From: Hysterangium stoloniferum
Taxonomy: Eukaryota > Basidiomycota > Agaricomycetes > Hysterangiales > Hysterangiaceae
Length of the DNA: 64,000 nt
Assembly (NCBI GenBank): GCA_015178975.1
Contig: WHVD01000139.1
Location: 1-64,000 of the forward strand
Direction: 5' to 3'
Under the pieces are notes generated by a model. The model saw only the letters and a list, made by a program, of their open reading frames with translations, searched no databases and was not told the DNA's origin. Positions 10,584 through 21,358 of this stretch are shown one piece after another (the first letter of the stretch is position 1; the number at the start of each line of letters is the position of its first letter). The translations under genes were made by a program, and so were the position numbers.

Positions 10584-11992
10584 GTTAGGATCCCTGTCAT
10601 TTGGCTTGTGTCACCCTTATTGTTAAAATAAAATTAGATCAGTGTATTATGTAATCAGGAACATAGTAATCAGCTAAAGCACCTGTACAGTTCAGGAACA
10701 TGAACGTATGAGGTATTTTAGCTTAGCACACATTAACATAATCTCTCAGTGGAGTTACCACTCACTGAGAGTCTTTTAATAGAACTGTGCAAATAATCTC
10801 AACAGGTTATGGGCCCTGGAGAACCTAGTTTCAAGAGTTATGTTGTCCCAAAACTCAACCATGATGGATCAAATTAGGTTACCTGGAAAAACCAGACACT
10901 GATGGTACTCAGTGCTGGCAAAGGTCTAAAATGTCATCTTGAGGGAACCATGAGGGAGCCACCACTACTGCCACTGGCTTTCAGGGCAAAGCATGTAATG
11001 ACTGAAGATGATTGGGTGAAAGTCGAAGCTGCAGAGCAATGACAAGATGAATTCCATCAATGTGAGGTCCAAATTAAGGTGCAAATCTTCATATCTATTG
11101 AACCAAGTATCCAGATTGAAATCCAGAAGCTGAATACTGAAAAAGAAGTATGGGATGCACTATGCACAAAACATGAAGGAAAGGCATTATCTGTAAAGAT
11201 AGACATGAGGTGCTGAATGTATGAAATGAAGTGTGAAGATGATTCAGCAGTCAAGATGCACCTTAATGAATTGATGAAGATGCAGGCACAACTCGAAGGC
11301 ATTAGTGCCAGACTTTCAAATGACAATTTGGTTACTGTTACATATTCTTGGATTGTTACCAAAATCTTACCAGCCAATCATCAGTATGATTTCAACATCT
11401 GCAACATTCTCTGGACTACCTCCAGAACCAGCAAAAGTAATCAGTGCATTGATGGAGGAATACAAGAGAACCACCATTGATGAAAAGAAACTCAAGAGCT
11501 CAGAAACCACTATGGCAACATCAAAACACCATGGGAAGCACAAGAACAATCAGAGATCCAAATGAACCACTGATGATGTAGAATGTTGGAACTGTGGGGA
11601 GACAGGTCACATTTCGGTAGGATGCCAAAAACCAAAGAAAAAGGGCCAGGGCAAATGCAAACGAAAAGGGGGAAAACGGAAAGCAAACACAGCAATGTCA
11701 AACACCGAGTTTGCATTCACAACAACATTTTTGGGATCCACATTGTCATGTGAAACGAGCCCACATAGACACACCAAAATTGATGTATATGATTCAGCAG
11801 CATCCAACCATACATACATTGTTCAATGTTATGTCTACCATTGATTCACCTTTGGGTATGGAAACTTTCATATTTCCAATTCCAGTTGCATGAAAAATGG
11901 TTTTGTCTGCAGCTTCTATTGAATGCAGTACTGTTTCCTTGAAGGTGACAAAATGGTGATGACTGGGGGACATATATACTGTACTCACCTGA
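10584..11992 (+). pseudogene. Ty1/Copia gag-protease relic, rearranged
   Basis: The stretch begins with about 200 bp of unassigned leader-like sequence. From about 11,000 it encodes decayed Copia-type Gag (KMHLNELMKMQAQLEGI, KVISALMEEYKRTTIDEKK) and a CCHC zinc knuckle (CWNCGETGHISVGC) near 11584-11625, then a Lys-rich tail. The protease-region piece (ATGIGNMKVSIPKGESMVDI) lies in the opposite orientation at about 11,800-11,990, so the relic has been locally rearranged. It is heavily broken and old. Confidence 0.75.
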
Positions 11993-12863
11993 TGTGAAGA
12001 GTTGTGGAAGTGTGAAGAGTGGTGAAAGTTCTAACCGTTCTATATACGAAGAATATTGACCGTTTAGGTATGACATGTAGATGTATTGACTGTCTAAGTC
12101 TAATACAGACCGAACGGGTATTGACTACTTAGTTCAATACAATTGAGTGAAGTAGCTATCTAAAGTAGAGTAGAGAGCTAAAACAAATAAAGGGAATCGA
12201 CTGCTAAGTGTGATTCCAAATGACTGCTCGAGTGTAGAAAAGAGTAACGAGAGTCGAATAATAGAGTAGTGTGGATGTGGTCCGCACGGATTGAGATATA
12301 GATGGAGTTTCGACTGGTACAGTTTGAAACTCTGATTGCATAGGTAGTTAAAGCCCATTTGTGACGGTCGAGATGATACCCCAATCACAACTTACAGGAC
12401 ACTAACTGGGTAAGTCGTGGTTGTGGGGTAAAAAGTGTCTGAGTTCTAATTACGGGTGCTAGAATACATAAGTCTGGTGTGTATGCACCCACAAGAGTCG
12501 ATGTACTGCATACATAGGTCATTGAACTAAATATAAGTGTATAATAAAATAGAGAGAAGGAAGAAATAATAATGGAAATATAGTATGGACTCATCCAGAC
12601 TATATTTTCTGAGCATATTTTGCTGTACCTCTCACAGGAAGTTCTAACTGTCCTATATATGAAGAATATTGACTGTTTAGGTATGACACAACAATGTATT
12701 GACTATGTAAGTCTAATACAGATTGAAATGTGTATTGACTGTTTAAGTTCAATATAACTGAAAGGATTAGTTATCTTAAGTACCAAATAGATAGCTAAGA
12801 CAATTGGAAGGAGAATTGACCTTACAGTATGATTCTGGGCAACCACTCTAATGATTAAGGAAG
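11993..12863 (-). repeat. Old, decayed B-like LTR remnant carrying a solo LTR B
   Basis: The piece 11993-12010 (TGTGAAGAGTTGTGGAAG) continues at 12637 as GGAAGTTCTAACTGTCC and runs on to about 12863 as a decayed family B-like LTR. It is split by the younger solo LTR B at 12011-12636. Confidence 0.7.
12011..12636 (-). repeat. Solo LTR, family B, with 5-bp target duplication
   Basis: 626 bp, flanked by GGAAG on both sides (12006-12010 and 12637-12641). It is inserted into an older LTR of related sequence. Confidence 0.9.
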
Positions 12864-13020
12864 TGTGAAGAGTGGTGGAAGTTCTGACCGTTCTATATAT
12901 GAAGAAATGAGTAGAATGGGAGGAAGGATGATTTGAGTGGAGGCCTCAACTGAGGCCAGAAGTGTTTGCTAGCTCAGATAATACTACCCATGTGGTAGCT
13001 GACATGTTACCCTGATCACC

Positions 13021-14165
13021 TGTAAAGGGTCGAGTAGTTTACCACTCAATGTACGATTGTTATCGACTAGCGATAGTACGAAATACAATCAACTAGTAGT
13101 TAAGATGTAGATTACGATCGACCTTTAAGATACGATCGGTAGATAATTACAAGGGCAGATCGACCTTACAGTACGATTCAATTGTGTAGCTAGCTGGGCT
13201 GATGACCGAGTAGATAAGAGAAAGTATATATTGCACGAAAGAGAGAGAATATCCTAAGAAAGTGAGTTACGATGGATATTCTTACTGCGCTAGGCAAGAG
13301 CTTGAAGTTGAGTTGAATAATAGTAACTGACTTCGACTGTTTCAGTGTGAAGTGTAGTTACTGTAATTCTATGAAGAGAGATAGAGTAGAGGTTTGTTTT
13401 AGACAAGACCCCGAACCAGTACTTGGGTGTGCAGGTGTGAGGAGTCTGCTTTTACCACAGTTTCATTGTGGTAAAACACTCCTTTTATTTTATTTATATT
13501 TTACATATTCTATTCATATTTTTCTATCTTTCATATTCTTCGAATATTGCATATTTCATTAGTTCGAAGCATTGTGTATACTTGTGGGTGCACTCAGCAC
13601 CAATTAGAACTCAGACACACTTTTACCCAAGAACCACCACTCGTAAGACATAAACTAGGTCTACTACGAGCGGTGATCAGGGTAACGTGTCAGCTACTAC
13701 AAAGGTAGCAATATATGAACTACTGAACACTTCTGGCCTCGAACTATAACAGTTGAGGCCTCCATTCGAACCATCGCACTCGTTGACTCCTTTGTCATCT
13801 CGTGCTCCTTCTCTCACTTTCTCTTATATTGCACCGAATAGGTCAATATCCTTCCTTTCTACTCATTTCTTCGTATATAGAACGGTCAGAACTTCCACCA
13901 CTCTTCACAGCAGGTGATGGTTGTCGGGGTTGAAAAGTGTCTGAGTTTGTATCATGTGACTACCACTGTGACATACACATACTTCTTGTGGGTGAGAGCG
14001 CCCACAAGCATACATGGACTCTCGAACTAATAAAAAGCATATTTATGAGTGATAAAGAGAGAATAAAAAATGTAAAACAGAAAGGAAATAATGGCATTAT
14101 AAAGCGGCTTAAGGTCTAAGGCTTAGAGCCTTTAGTCGCGCCTCCTATGTGACCTATCCTTCACA
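13021..14165 (-). repeat. Solo LTR, family E, with target duplication TCACC
   Basis: TGTAAAGGG at the left and CCTTCACA at the right. TCACC is repeated at 13016-13020 and 14166-14170. Net length is about 666 bp once the inner LTR C and its duplication are subtracted. It carries hairpins with GATCGACCTTTAAGATACGATC-like arms near 13119-13140. This is the only copy of this family in the window. Confidence 0.85.
13436..13909 (+). repeat. Solo LTR, family C, inside LTR E
   Basis: 474 bp, flanked by GCAGG on both sides (13431-13435 and 13910-13914). It is the innermost layer of a three-level nest (C in E in C). Confidence 0.92.
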
Positions 14166-14432
14166 TCACCGCTCAGTGTAGACCTAGTTTGTGTCTTATA
14201 AGTGGTGGTGCTTGGGTAAAAGTGTGTCTGAGTTCCATTTGGTGCCAAGTGCACCCACAAGTATACACAGAGCTTCAAACTAATGAAATGGTGCAATATT
14301 CAAAGAATATAAAGGATAGAAAAATATGAATAAAATGTGTAAAATATAAATAAAATAAAAGGAGTGTTTTACCACAATGAAACTGTGGTAAAAGCATACT
14401 CCTCACACCTGTGGGTACATAGACTCTTGTTG

Positions 14433-15074
14433 TAAAGGGTATGCATATATGCATACCTGGACTAAGGAATAATAACTGGATTATAGTACTTTATTATTTA
14501 CCTTTTATTTTCTTTCTTTATATTCTTTCTATATTTCGAGCACACCTTGATTTCGTAGTTCGAAGCTTTGTGTATACGTATGGGTGCTCTCGGCGCCAAA
14601 AGAGACAGACAACTTTTTACCCAGCAGACACCACCTCGTAACGACTCAGACGTCGAATAGCGAGAGGTGTCAAGGGTAGTATCTCAGCTACCATAAGGGT
14701 AGCACTCTCTAGTCTACTAATAGCCTTTTGAACTCGAACCGCTAAGGTCGAGTTCCGGTTTCAAGACTTTGCGCTCGTCGACATTGTAGTCGACTCGCGC
14801 TACTATTACTCTATCCTAGATACTCAGTCTTTAGCTGAGTATCTTACTTATTTCTAGCTACTAGTTGTACCGTAAAAGGTCAACTCATTATCTTACTGTT
14901 CTAAGCCGTCGCGAGCAACTATACAGTTGCTCTTGAGGCGTGTAGTTCGTTCTTATACTAGTACTAACAGTCTAGTAGTCTATAGTATTGTACTGACGGT
15001 CAACACTCTCTAATAGTAGTTGAATAAACACTATTCTTCGTATATTGAGCGGTCAGAATCCACCACTCTTCACA
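14433..15074 (+). repeat. LTR, family A1, left hinge of an inversion
   Basis: 642 bp, TGTAAAGGG..CTTCACA. The left flank is CTTGT and the right flank CTAAC, so they do not match each other. They match, in reverse complement, the left and right flanks of the opposed A1 LTR at 23776-24419. The LTR therefore sits at the edge of an inverted block. Confidence 0.93.
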
Positions 15075-16392
15075 CTAACTCTATCTTAAGGTTGGTACAT
15101 GATAACCCTTTTGAGGGAGCACACACCGGAGGTCAGCGGTTGTTCAATCTGATGAAAGACCGGTTCTTTTGGCCAAAAATGCTGCAAGATTGCATGTCGT
15201 ATGCGCATACCTGCGACATCTGCCAAAAGACCAAAATCAATCGGACCGCTCGTCAAGGAGCCCTCAGACCTGCTGACATACCCTTTAGGCCTTTCGAAGT
15301 AGTTTCTATGGACCTGATCACTGGACTACCCAACTCAGGAAAGGATTTGTATTCAGCAGTCTTCGTCGCCGTTGATAAATTGACACGTTTCGCTATTACA
15401 ATACCTACTTTCTGGAACCTTACAGCTGAAGGATTTGCATGAATATTTGTCAAACAGGTGGCCAGCCCCTTCGGACTGCCCTCTCAAATAATCTGTGATT
15501 GGGACAAGAGATGGACCTGCAGGTTCTGGCGGAAGTCTGTAAGATTTATGGTACCACCCTTGCGGTATCGTCAGCTCATCATCCCCAGACAGATGGACAA
15601 ACGGAGAATATGAACGTGACCATAGAACAGATGCTTCGAGCCTATTGTGCTTCTGCTAAGGAGAGCTGGTCCCAATGGATTGAGGTGGTTGTCCACACGT
15701 ACAACTCTACTGTTCACAGTTCCACGAACTATGCTCCGGCCTTCTTATTAATGGGATATCTCCCGAGAGGAATGTCTTGAGTTCTAGGAGGTGACGAACC
15801 CCTAGTTCCTAGAGAACTATCAGACAGCCCTATGGCCGACCAATGAATTCTCAAACTAGAAAATCATCAGCAGATGGCACGGGATTCAATCGCTCAAGCC
15901 CAAGAGATTCAAGCACGAGCGTACAACAAGAAACAAAGACCTGTAGAAGATATCTCCAAGGGAGACCTCGTATTGGTGAACCCCCACTCCCTCAAACTGG
16001 TGGAAGTCAAGGGAACTGGGAAGAAACTAATACAAAGATGGATTGGACTGTTCGAGGTCCTTGAGAAACTGAACCCTCAAGTATTTAGGCTTAAGATTCC
16101 CCTGGAGTATCCCATGCATCCAGTTATTAACCGGGACCATCTACGGAAATATCAACCCTCTCCTCCCAACCTCGGTCCAAGACCCCAACTTGAGAACTTA
16201 AGAGAGTTGAAACCAGATCATGAAGAATATGAAGTTGAAGCTATTGTTGGACATAGAAAACAGCGAAATCGTCTGCTATTTAGGGTGTGCTGGAAAGGTT
16301 ATGGACCTGAAGAGGATTTGTGGTTAAACAGTACTAACCTCAGAAACGCTCTGGCACTTCTGAGGGCATACAAGGCACTGTTCAACATCTAA
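15075..16392 (+). pseudogene. pol integrase-chromodomain part (copy C)
   Basis: Recognised by CDICQKTKI, SMDLITGLP, HHPQTDGQTENMN and VCWKGYGPEEDLWL. It is the same protein as at 700-2020 with more substitutions and several breaks. A fossil. Confidence 0.85.
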
Positions 16393-16754
16393 CGGAATAT
16401 ATGTGCTCGAGGAATCATCTATTCTATTATTTATTCCATTTCTTTCGTAACTTCCTTTCAGAAACATCTCAGTTGTTCAGTGAGACATCTCATTGGCTTT
16501 TATTCTCTTTCATTTTTTTTCTCTCCTTCCGGTCAGTTGGGACAACCACTCATTGGCGGCAGACACATTTACCCAAAACCCAGCCACAATTAATGAATCT
16601 CGTTTAACGACCAACCGAGCGGAGTTTCAATTCATTATATAAAAAAAAAAGTACATGTAAATTCACATAAATTTTCTTTATCTTTCATACCACGTCCTTC
16701 ACCTATCTACAGCTCTTCCCTCTACTTTCAACTTCACCACCTTGCCACGCTACG

Positions 16755-18706
16755 ATGCTCCCGTTCCAACAAAACAAGCAAGTCCTCCCTAAGTTCAAAG
16801 AGGTCCCACGGGCCCCGATAGCCAGTACATCCACGACTGGTGGGGGATTCATCACCTGCACGCCTCATACAGACAATGTCGAGAGCAATTGGAAAACCTT
16901 AGGACCACCCCCATCGACTTTCTCCTTTGGTGCTGAGCCGAGAGGAGATAGTGGTACTGATTGGAGTAAGCCGTTAGGACACTCCTTCAGACCGTCATCA
17001 GAAGAAGTCACTGCTACTATGCGGAGGCAGGAAACGTTTATGGAAGAACATAACACAAGGAGGCTCACCCGCAAAAGAGAAAGACGCACTGAGTATAGAA
17101 GTCACCAGGAGGCAAGGGGAGCAAGAGAAGTCACCAGGAGGCAAGGGGAGCAAGAGAAGGAGTCCCCTCCAAGCGACAGTGGCGTGAGGACAGAGTACGA
17201 TTCGGAAACAGAGCTTCCGCGCTGATCCTTCCCCCCCCCCAGGAGAGAAATGGGCCGACTTTGCAGAGACAGATGATAGCGAGGGTGGGACGCCTTGCAT
17301 TAGAACGACGGGAACCAAGAGCTGGAAGGAAAAGGAGGGTACCATCTTCTATGACTGGGAACTATGTACTTCGGCGTATTAAGTTGTGAAGAATAATCCT
17401 TACCCGAGGGGATGGTCAAGCACTGTCCACACGAGAAAAGGGATATCGTAGGGGACCAATCGACTTTTCCTCGGATGAGGATGGGGAGGAAGACGAGGAT
17501 AGGAATGATGCGTATAGTGTCCGATATCTGGGAGAGGATTGTCACGAAGGGTTCCTCCTCCCCTCGAAAGTTCGCTTCGTAACCAGCGACCCCAACCAAC
17601 AACAGACACGGAAACCATCATCCAAAGTATGGAGGGGTCATCACCCTAGTCAACCGTCACAGGAACGCAAACCTTCCCCAATTCCAGTCCCACGCCATTC
17701 GCCAATGTCGAGGCCCCCTCCCATCCTCCACCCTGTGCACACTCCCTCAGCCCCAATTCTAGTGCCTCGTCTACCCCCTTCCCCAAAGGCTATACCGATC
17801 CCTACCCCACTTCCACCGTCACTGGCTATCCCTCCCGACTCTCCATTTTCATATTGCATGTCCTTAGGTAGCCCTATCCACGACCTTCCACAAGAGCGAA
17901 TGGACATCGATTTGGACCCTCTTACACTGGATGTTATCATTTCCACGACGAGTGGAAAAGCAAAGGAGATACAGAAGGCCACCACTCCTCTCCCAGAGCG
18001 ATCCCCTATTCCCGTCCCTGACAGCCCACTTCCCCCCACCAAGCTCATCTCCACCACCTTCTGGACGCAAGTATCTGTCAACTACCCTTCCGAACAGTTT
18101 CCTGTCAGAAGGGTACTATCGCAGCTAGTGCCAGTACTTCAGCAACCGGTCCTTCAAGGGAGCCTTAAGGGTTGTCACAGTCTTGCTCCGTTGTCTGAGA
18201 TAATGGAGGACTTCTATCTCTCCTTTGAGGATCCCGCAGAGTGGGAGAACTTTGCACGAGCAGCTCGGGAGATTAAACTCTCTATGTTCTGGCATATCAT
18301 TGTGGAACCCCACCCTCTGCCCCCAGACTCAGCGAGTGTCCTCTCTATTGCTGGCCTTGTAGATTTACTCGAGGCCCTTGTCCTGATGCTTCCCACAGAG
18401 ACCACTACGCAGCCACATGTTCCTGCCCCGCTACCTGCGTCTTCATCTCCCCTTCCCAATGCTCCTCTTCTCGTGCAGATTTCCGCTCCGCTGGTTAGTG
18501 TCCGTGCAGTCATTCGTAGCAGAGAGAAGGCCTACAGACACTGGACCAACTCCTTGCACAGGAATTCTAGTGATTTGGCTCGGGTGAGAATAGCCGAGTC
18601 CTTCAGAGTAAAAAGGGAACAATGGGGAAACATCATTTTGGACCTTGGGGGATCCTCACAGGAAGCTTGGGGTGGCGTTGCAGATGCTCTTCAACACCTT
18701 GTATAG
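16755..18706 (+). pseudogene. Extra env-position ORF, copy C (broken)
   Basis: Third copy of the unknown ORF: starts MLPFQQNKQVLPKFKEV, contains WADFAETDDSEGGTPC and DCHEGFLLP, and ends LGGSSQEAWGGV at about 18,690. The C-terminal half (17705-18706) is an open stretch of 333 codons. There are a few breaks in the N-terminal half. The element belongs to LTR subfamily A2. Confidence 0.8.
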
Positions 18707-18731
18707 CACATCCCTTCGAACTGGGGGGCAC

Positions 18732-20006
18732 TGTGTGTGAAGAGTGGTAGAAGTTCTAACCATTCTATATACAAAGAATATCGACCGTTTAGGTACGATA
18801 CCACGATGTATTGACTGTCTAAGTCTAATACAGACTGAACGTGTATTGACTACTTAGTTCAATACGGTAGAGAGAAGTAGCTATCTAAAGTAAGGTAGAT
18901 AGCTAGAACGAATAAGTAGAATCGACTGTTAAGTGCGATTCTGGATGACTGCTCAAGTGCAAGTAGAGTAGTTAGAGAGTTGAATAATAGAGTAGCGTGG
19001 ATGTAGTCCATGCAGGTTGAGATAAGGATTGAGTTTCGACTGGTACAGTTCAAAACTCAGATTGAGTGAGTAGCTAAAGCCCATCTGTGATGGTCGAGAT
19101 GATACACCAATCACAACTTACAGGACACTAACAGGTGTCTGGGTAAGTCGTGGTTGCGGTGTAAAAAGTGTCTGAGTTCTAAACTACGGGTGCTAGAATA
19201 CATAAGTCTGGCATGTGTGCGCCCACAAGAGTCGATGTACCGCATACATAGGTCGTCGAACTAATTATAGATATAATAAAAGAGAGAAAACAGAAATAAT
19301 AAAGGAAATATAGTAAGAGCTCATCCGACTATATTTCCTGAGTGTATTTTGCCATACCTCTCACACTGTGAAGGGTATGCATATATCATGATTGGACTGT
19401 GGAATAATATACATATTATAGTACTTTATTATCTAGTTTTCGTTTCTTTTCTTTAACTCTCTATATCTTTCAAGCATACCCGTATTTCTTAGTTCAAAGC
19501 CTTGTGTATATCTATGGGCGCTCTCAGTGCCAAATGACAGACACCTTTTTACCCAGCAGACACCACCTCGTAACGACCTGACGTCGAATAGCGAGAGGTG
19601 TCCAGGGTAATATCTCAGCTACCTATAAGGTAGTGTTCTCTTGCATACTAATAGTCTTTGGACTCGAACCGCAAAGGTCAAGTCCCACTCCCAAGTCTTC
19701 GTGCTCATCGACACTATAGTCGACTCGCGCTGCTATATCTCTACTCTAGATAGTCAGTCTTTTGCTGAATATCTCTCTTACTTCTAGCTACAAGTTGTAC
19801 CATAAGGGTCAACTCTTTCTTTTCTTCTGTCCTCGTCATCACAAGCAACTGTACAGTTGCTCTTGTGACGTGTAGTGCGACTCTCTACTAGTACTATTAG
19901 TCTAGTAATCTACGGTATTGTACTGGACGGTCAATACTTAATAATAGTAGTTGAATAAATACTATTCTTTGTATATCGAGCGGTCAGAATCTATCGACTC
20001 TTCACA
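18732..20006 (+). repeat. LTR, family A2 (3' LTR of copy C), split by solo LTR B
   Basis: Starts TGTG at 18732, is interrupted after four bases, and resumes at 19371 as AAGGGTATGCATATATCATG to end TCTTCACA at 20006. Net length is 640 bp. A2 lacks the 20-bp palindrome of A1 but keeps the hairpin series, with changed stems. Confidence 0.9.
18736..19365 (-). repeat. Solo LTR, family B, inserted 4 bp inside LTR A2
   Basis: 630 bp, flanked by CTGTG at 18731-18735 and 19366-19370. The insertion point lies at the polypurine tract/LTR border of copy C. Confidence 0.93.
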
Positions 20007-20047
20007 AGGATGGCTGAGACAATACCCCAGTCATGACTTACAGGACA

Positions 20048-20521
20048 TGTGAGGAGTATGTTTTTACCACAGTTTCATTGTGGTAAAACACTCCTTTTAT
20101 TTCATTTATATTTTACATATTCTATTCATATTTTACTATCTTTCACATTCTTCGAATATCGCATATTTCATTAGTTCGAAGCATTGTGTATACTTGTGGG
20201 TGCACTCAGCACCAATTAGAACTCAGACACACTTTAACCCAAGAACCACCACTCGTAAGACACAAACTAGGTCTACTACGAGCGGTGATCAGGGTAACGT
20301 GTCAGCTACCACATAGGTAGCATTATCTGAACTACTGAATACTTCTAGCCTCGAACTGTAACAGTCGAGGCCTCCACTCGAACCATTGCACTTGTTGACT
20401 CCTTCGTCATCTCGTGCTCTTTCTCTCACTTTCTCTTATATTGCACCGAATAGGTCAATATCCTTCCTTTCTACTCATTTCTTCGTATATAGAACGGTCA
20501 GAACTTCCGCCACTCTTCACA
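20048..20521 (+). repeat. Solo LTR, family C (TSD GGACA)
   Basis: 474 bp, GGACA at 20043-20047 and 20522-20526. It is inserted into an old B-like LTR remnant (20007-20047, 20522-20543). The terminal hairpin lies at 20062-20088. Confidence 0.93.
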
Positions 20522-20543
20522 GGACACTAACAGGGTGTCTGGG

Positions 20544-21017
20544 TGTGAAGAGTGGCGGAAGTTCTGACCGTTCTATATACGAAGAAATGAGTAGAAAGGA
20601 AGGATATTGACCTATTCGGTGCAATATAAGGGAAGGTGAGAGAAAGAGCACGAGATGACAAAGGAGTCAACGAGTGCAATGGTTCGAGTGGAGGCCTCGA
20701 CTATTACAGTTCGAGGCCAGAAGTGTTTAGCAGTTCAGATATTGCTACTTATGTAGTAGCTGATACGTTACCCTGATCACCGCTCGTAGTAGACCTAGTT
20801 TGTGTCTTACGAGTGGTGGTTCTTGGGTTAAAGTGTGTCTGAGTTCTAATTGGTGCTGAGTGCACCCACAAGTATACACAATGCTTCGAACTAATGAAAT
20901 ATGTGATATTCGAAGAATATGAAAGATAGTAAAATATGAATAGAATATGTAAAATATAAATGAAATAAAAGGAGTGTTTTACCACAATGAAACTGTGGTA
21001 AAAGCACACTCCTCACA
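20544..21017 (-). repeat. Solo LTR, family C (TSD CTGGG)
   Basis: 474 bp, with CTGGG at 20539-20543 and 21018-21022. The right-hand duplication is shared with the LTR B that starts at 21023. Confidence 0.92.
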
Positions 21018-21358
21018 CTGGGTGTGAAGAGTGGTGGAAGTTCCAACCGTTCTATATACAAAGAATATTGACCGTTTAGGTACAACACTAAGATGTATTG
21101 ACTGTCTAAGTCTAATACAGACTGGACGTGTATTGACTACTTAGTTCAATACGGTAGAGAGAAGTAGCTATCTAGAGTAAAGTAGAGAGCTAGAACGAAT
21201 AAGTAGAATCGACTGTTACGTGCGATTCTGGATGACTGCTCGAGTGTCAAGTAGAGTAACTAGAGAATCGAATAATAGAGTAGCGGATGTAGTCTGCACG
21301 GGTTGAGATAAGGATTGAGTTTCCACTGGTACAGTTCGAAACTCTGATTGAGTAGATA

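Larger units (their letters stand above)
12864..14409 (-). repeat. LTR, family C, split by LTR E
   Basis: The left part is 12864-13020 and the right part 14166-14409, ending CTCCTCACA. The interruption is LTR E plus a TCACC target duplication. This outer LTR is older and shortened relative to the 474-bp copies. Confidence 0.85.
15075..20006 (+). mobile_element. Ty3/Gypsy element, copy C (integrase to 3' LTR A2)
   Basis: From the integrase zinc finger onward this copy has integrase, chromodomain (ending 16392), the spacer, the extra ORF, a polypurine tract and an A2-type 3' LTR. Its upstream pol part lies on the minus strand at 24420-25300, on the other side of the inversion. Fossil with numerous breaks, clearly older than copies A and D. 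Confidence 0.88.
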
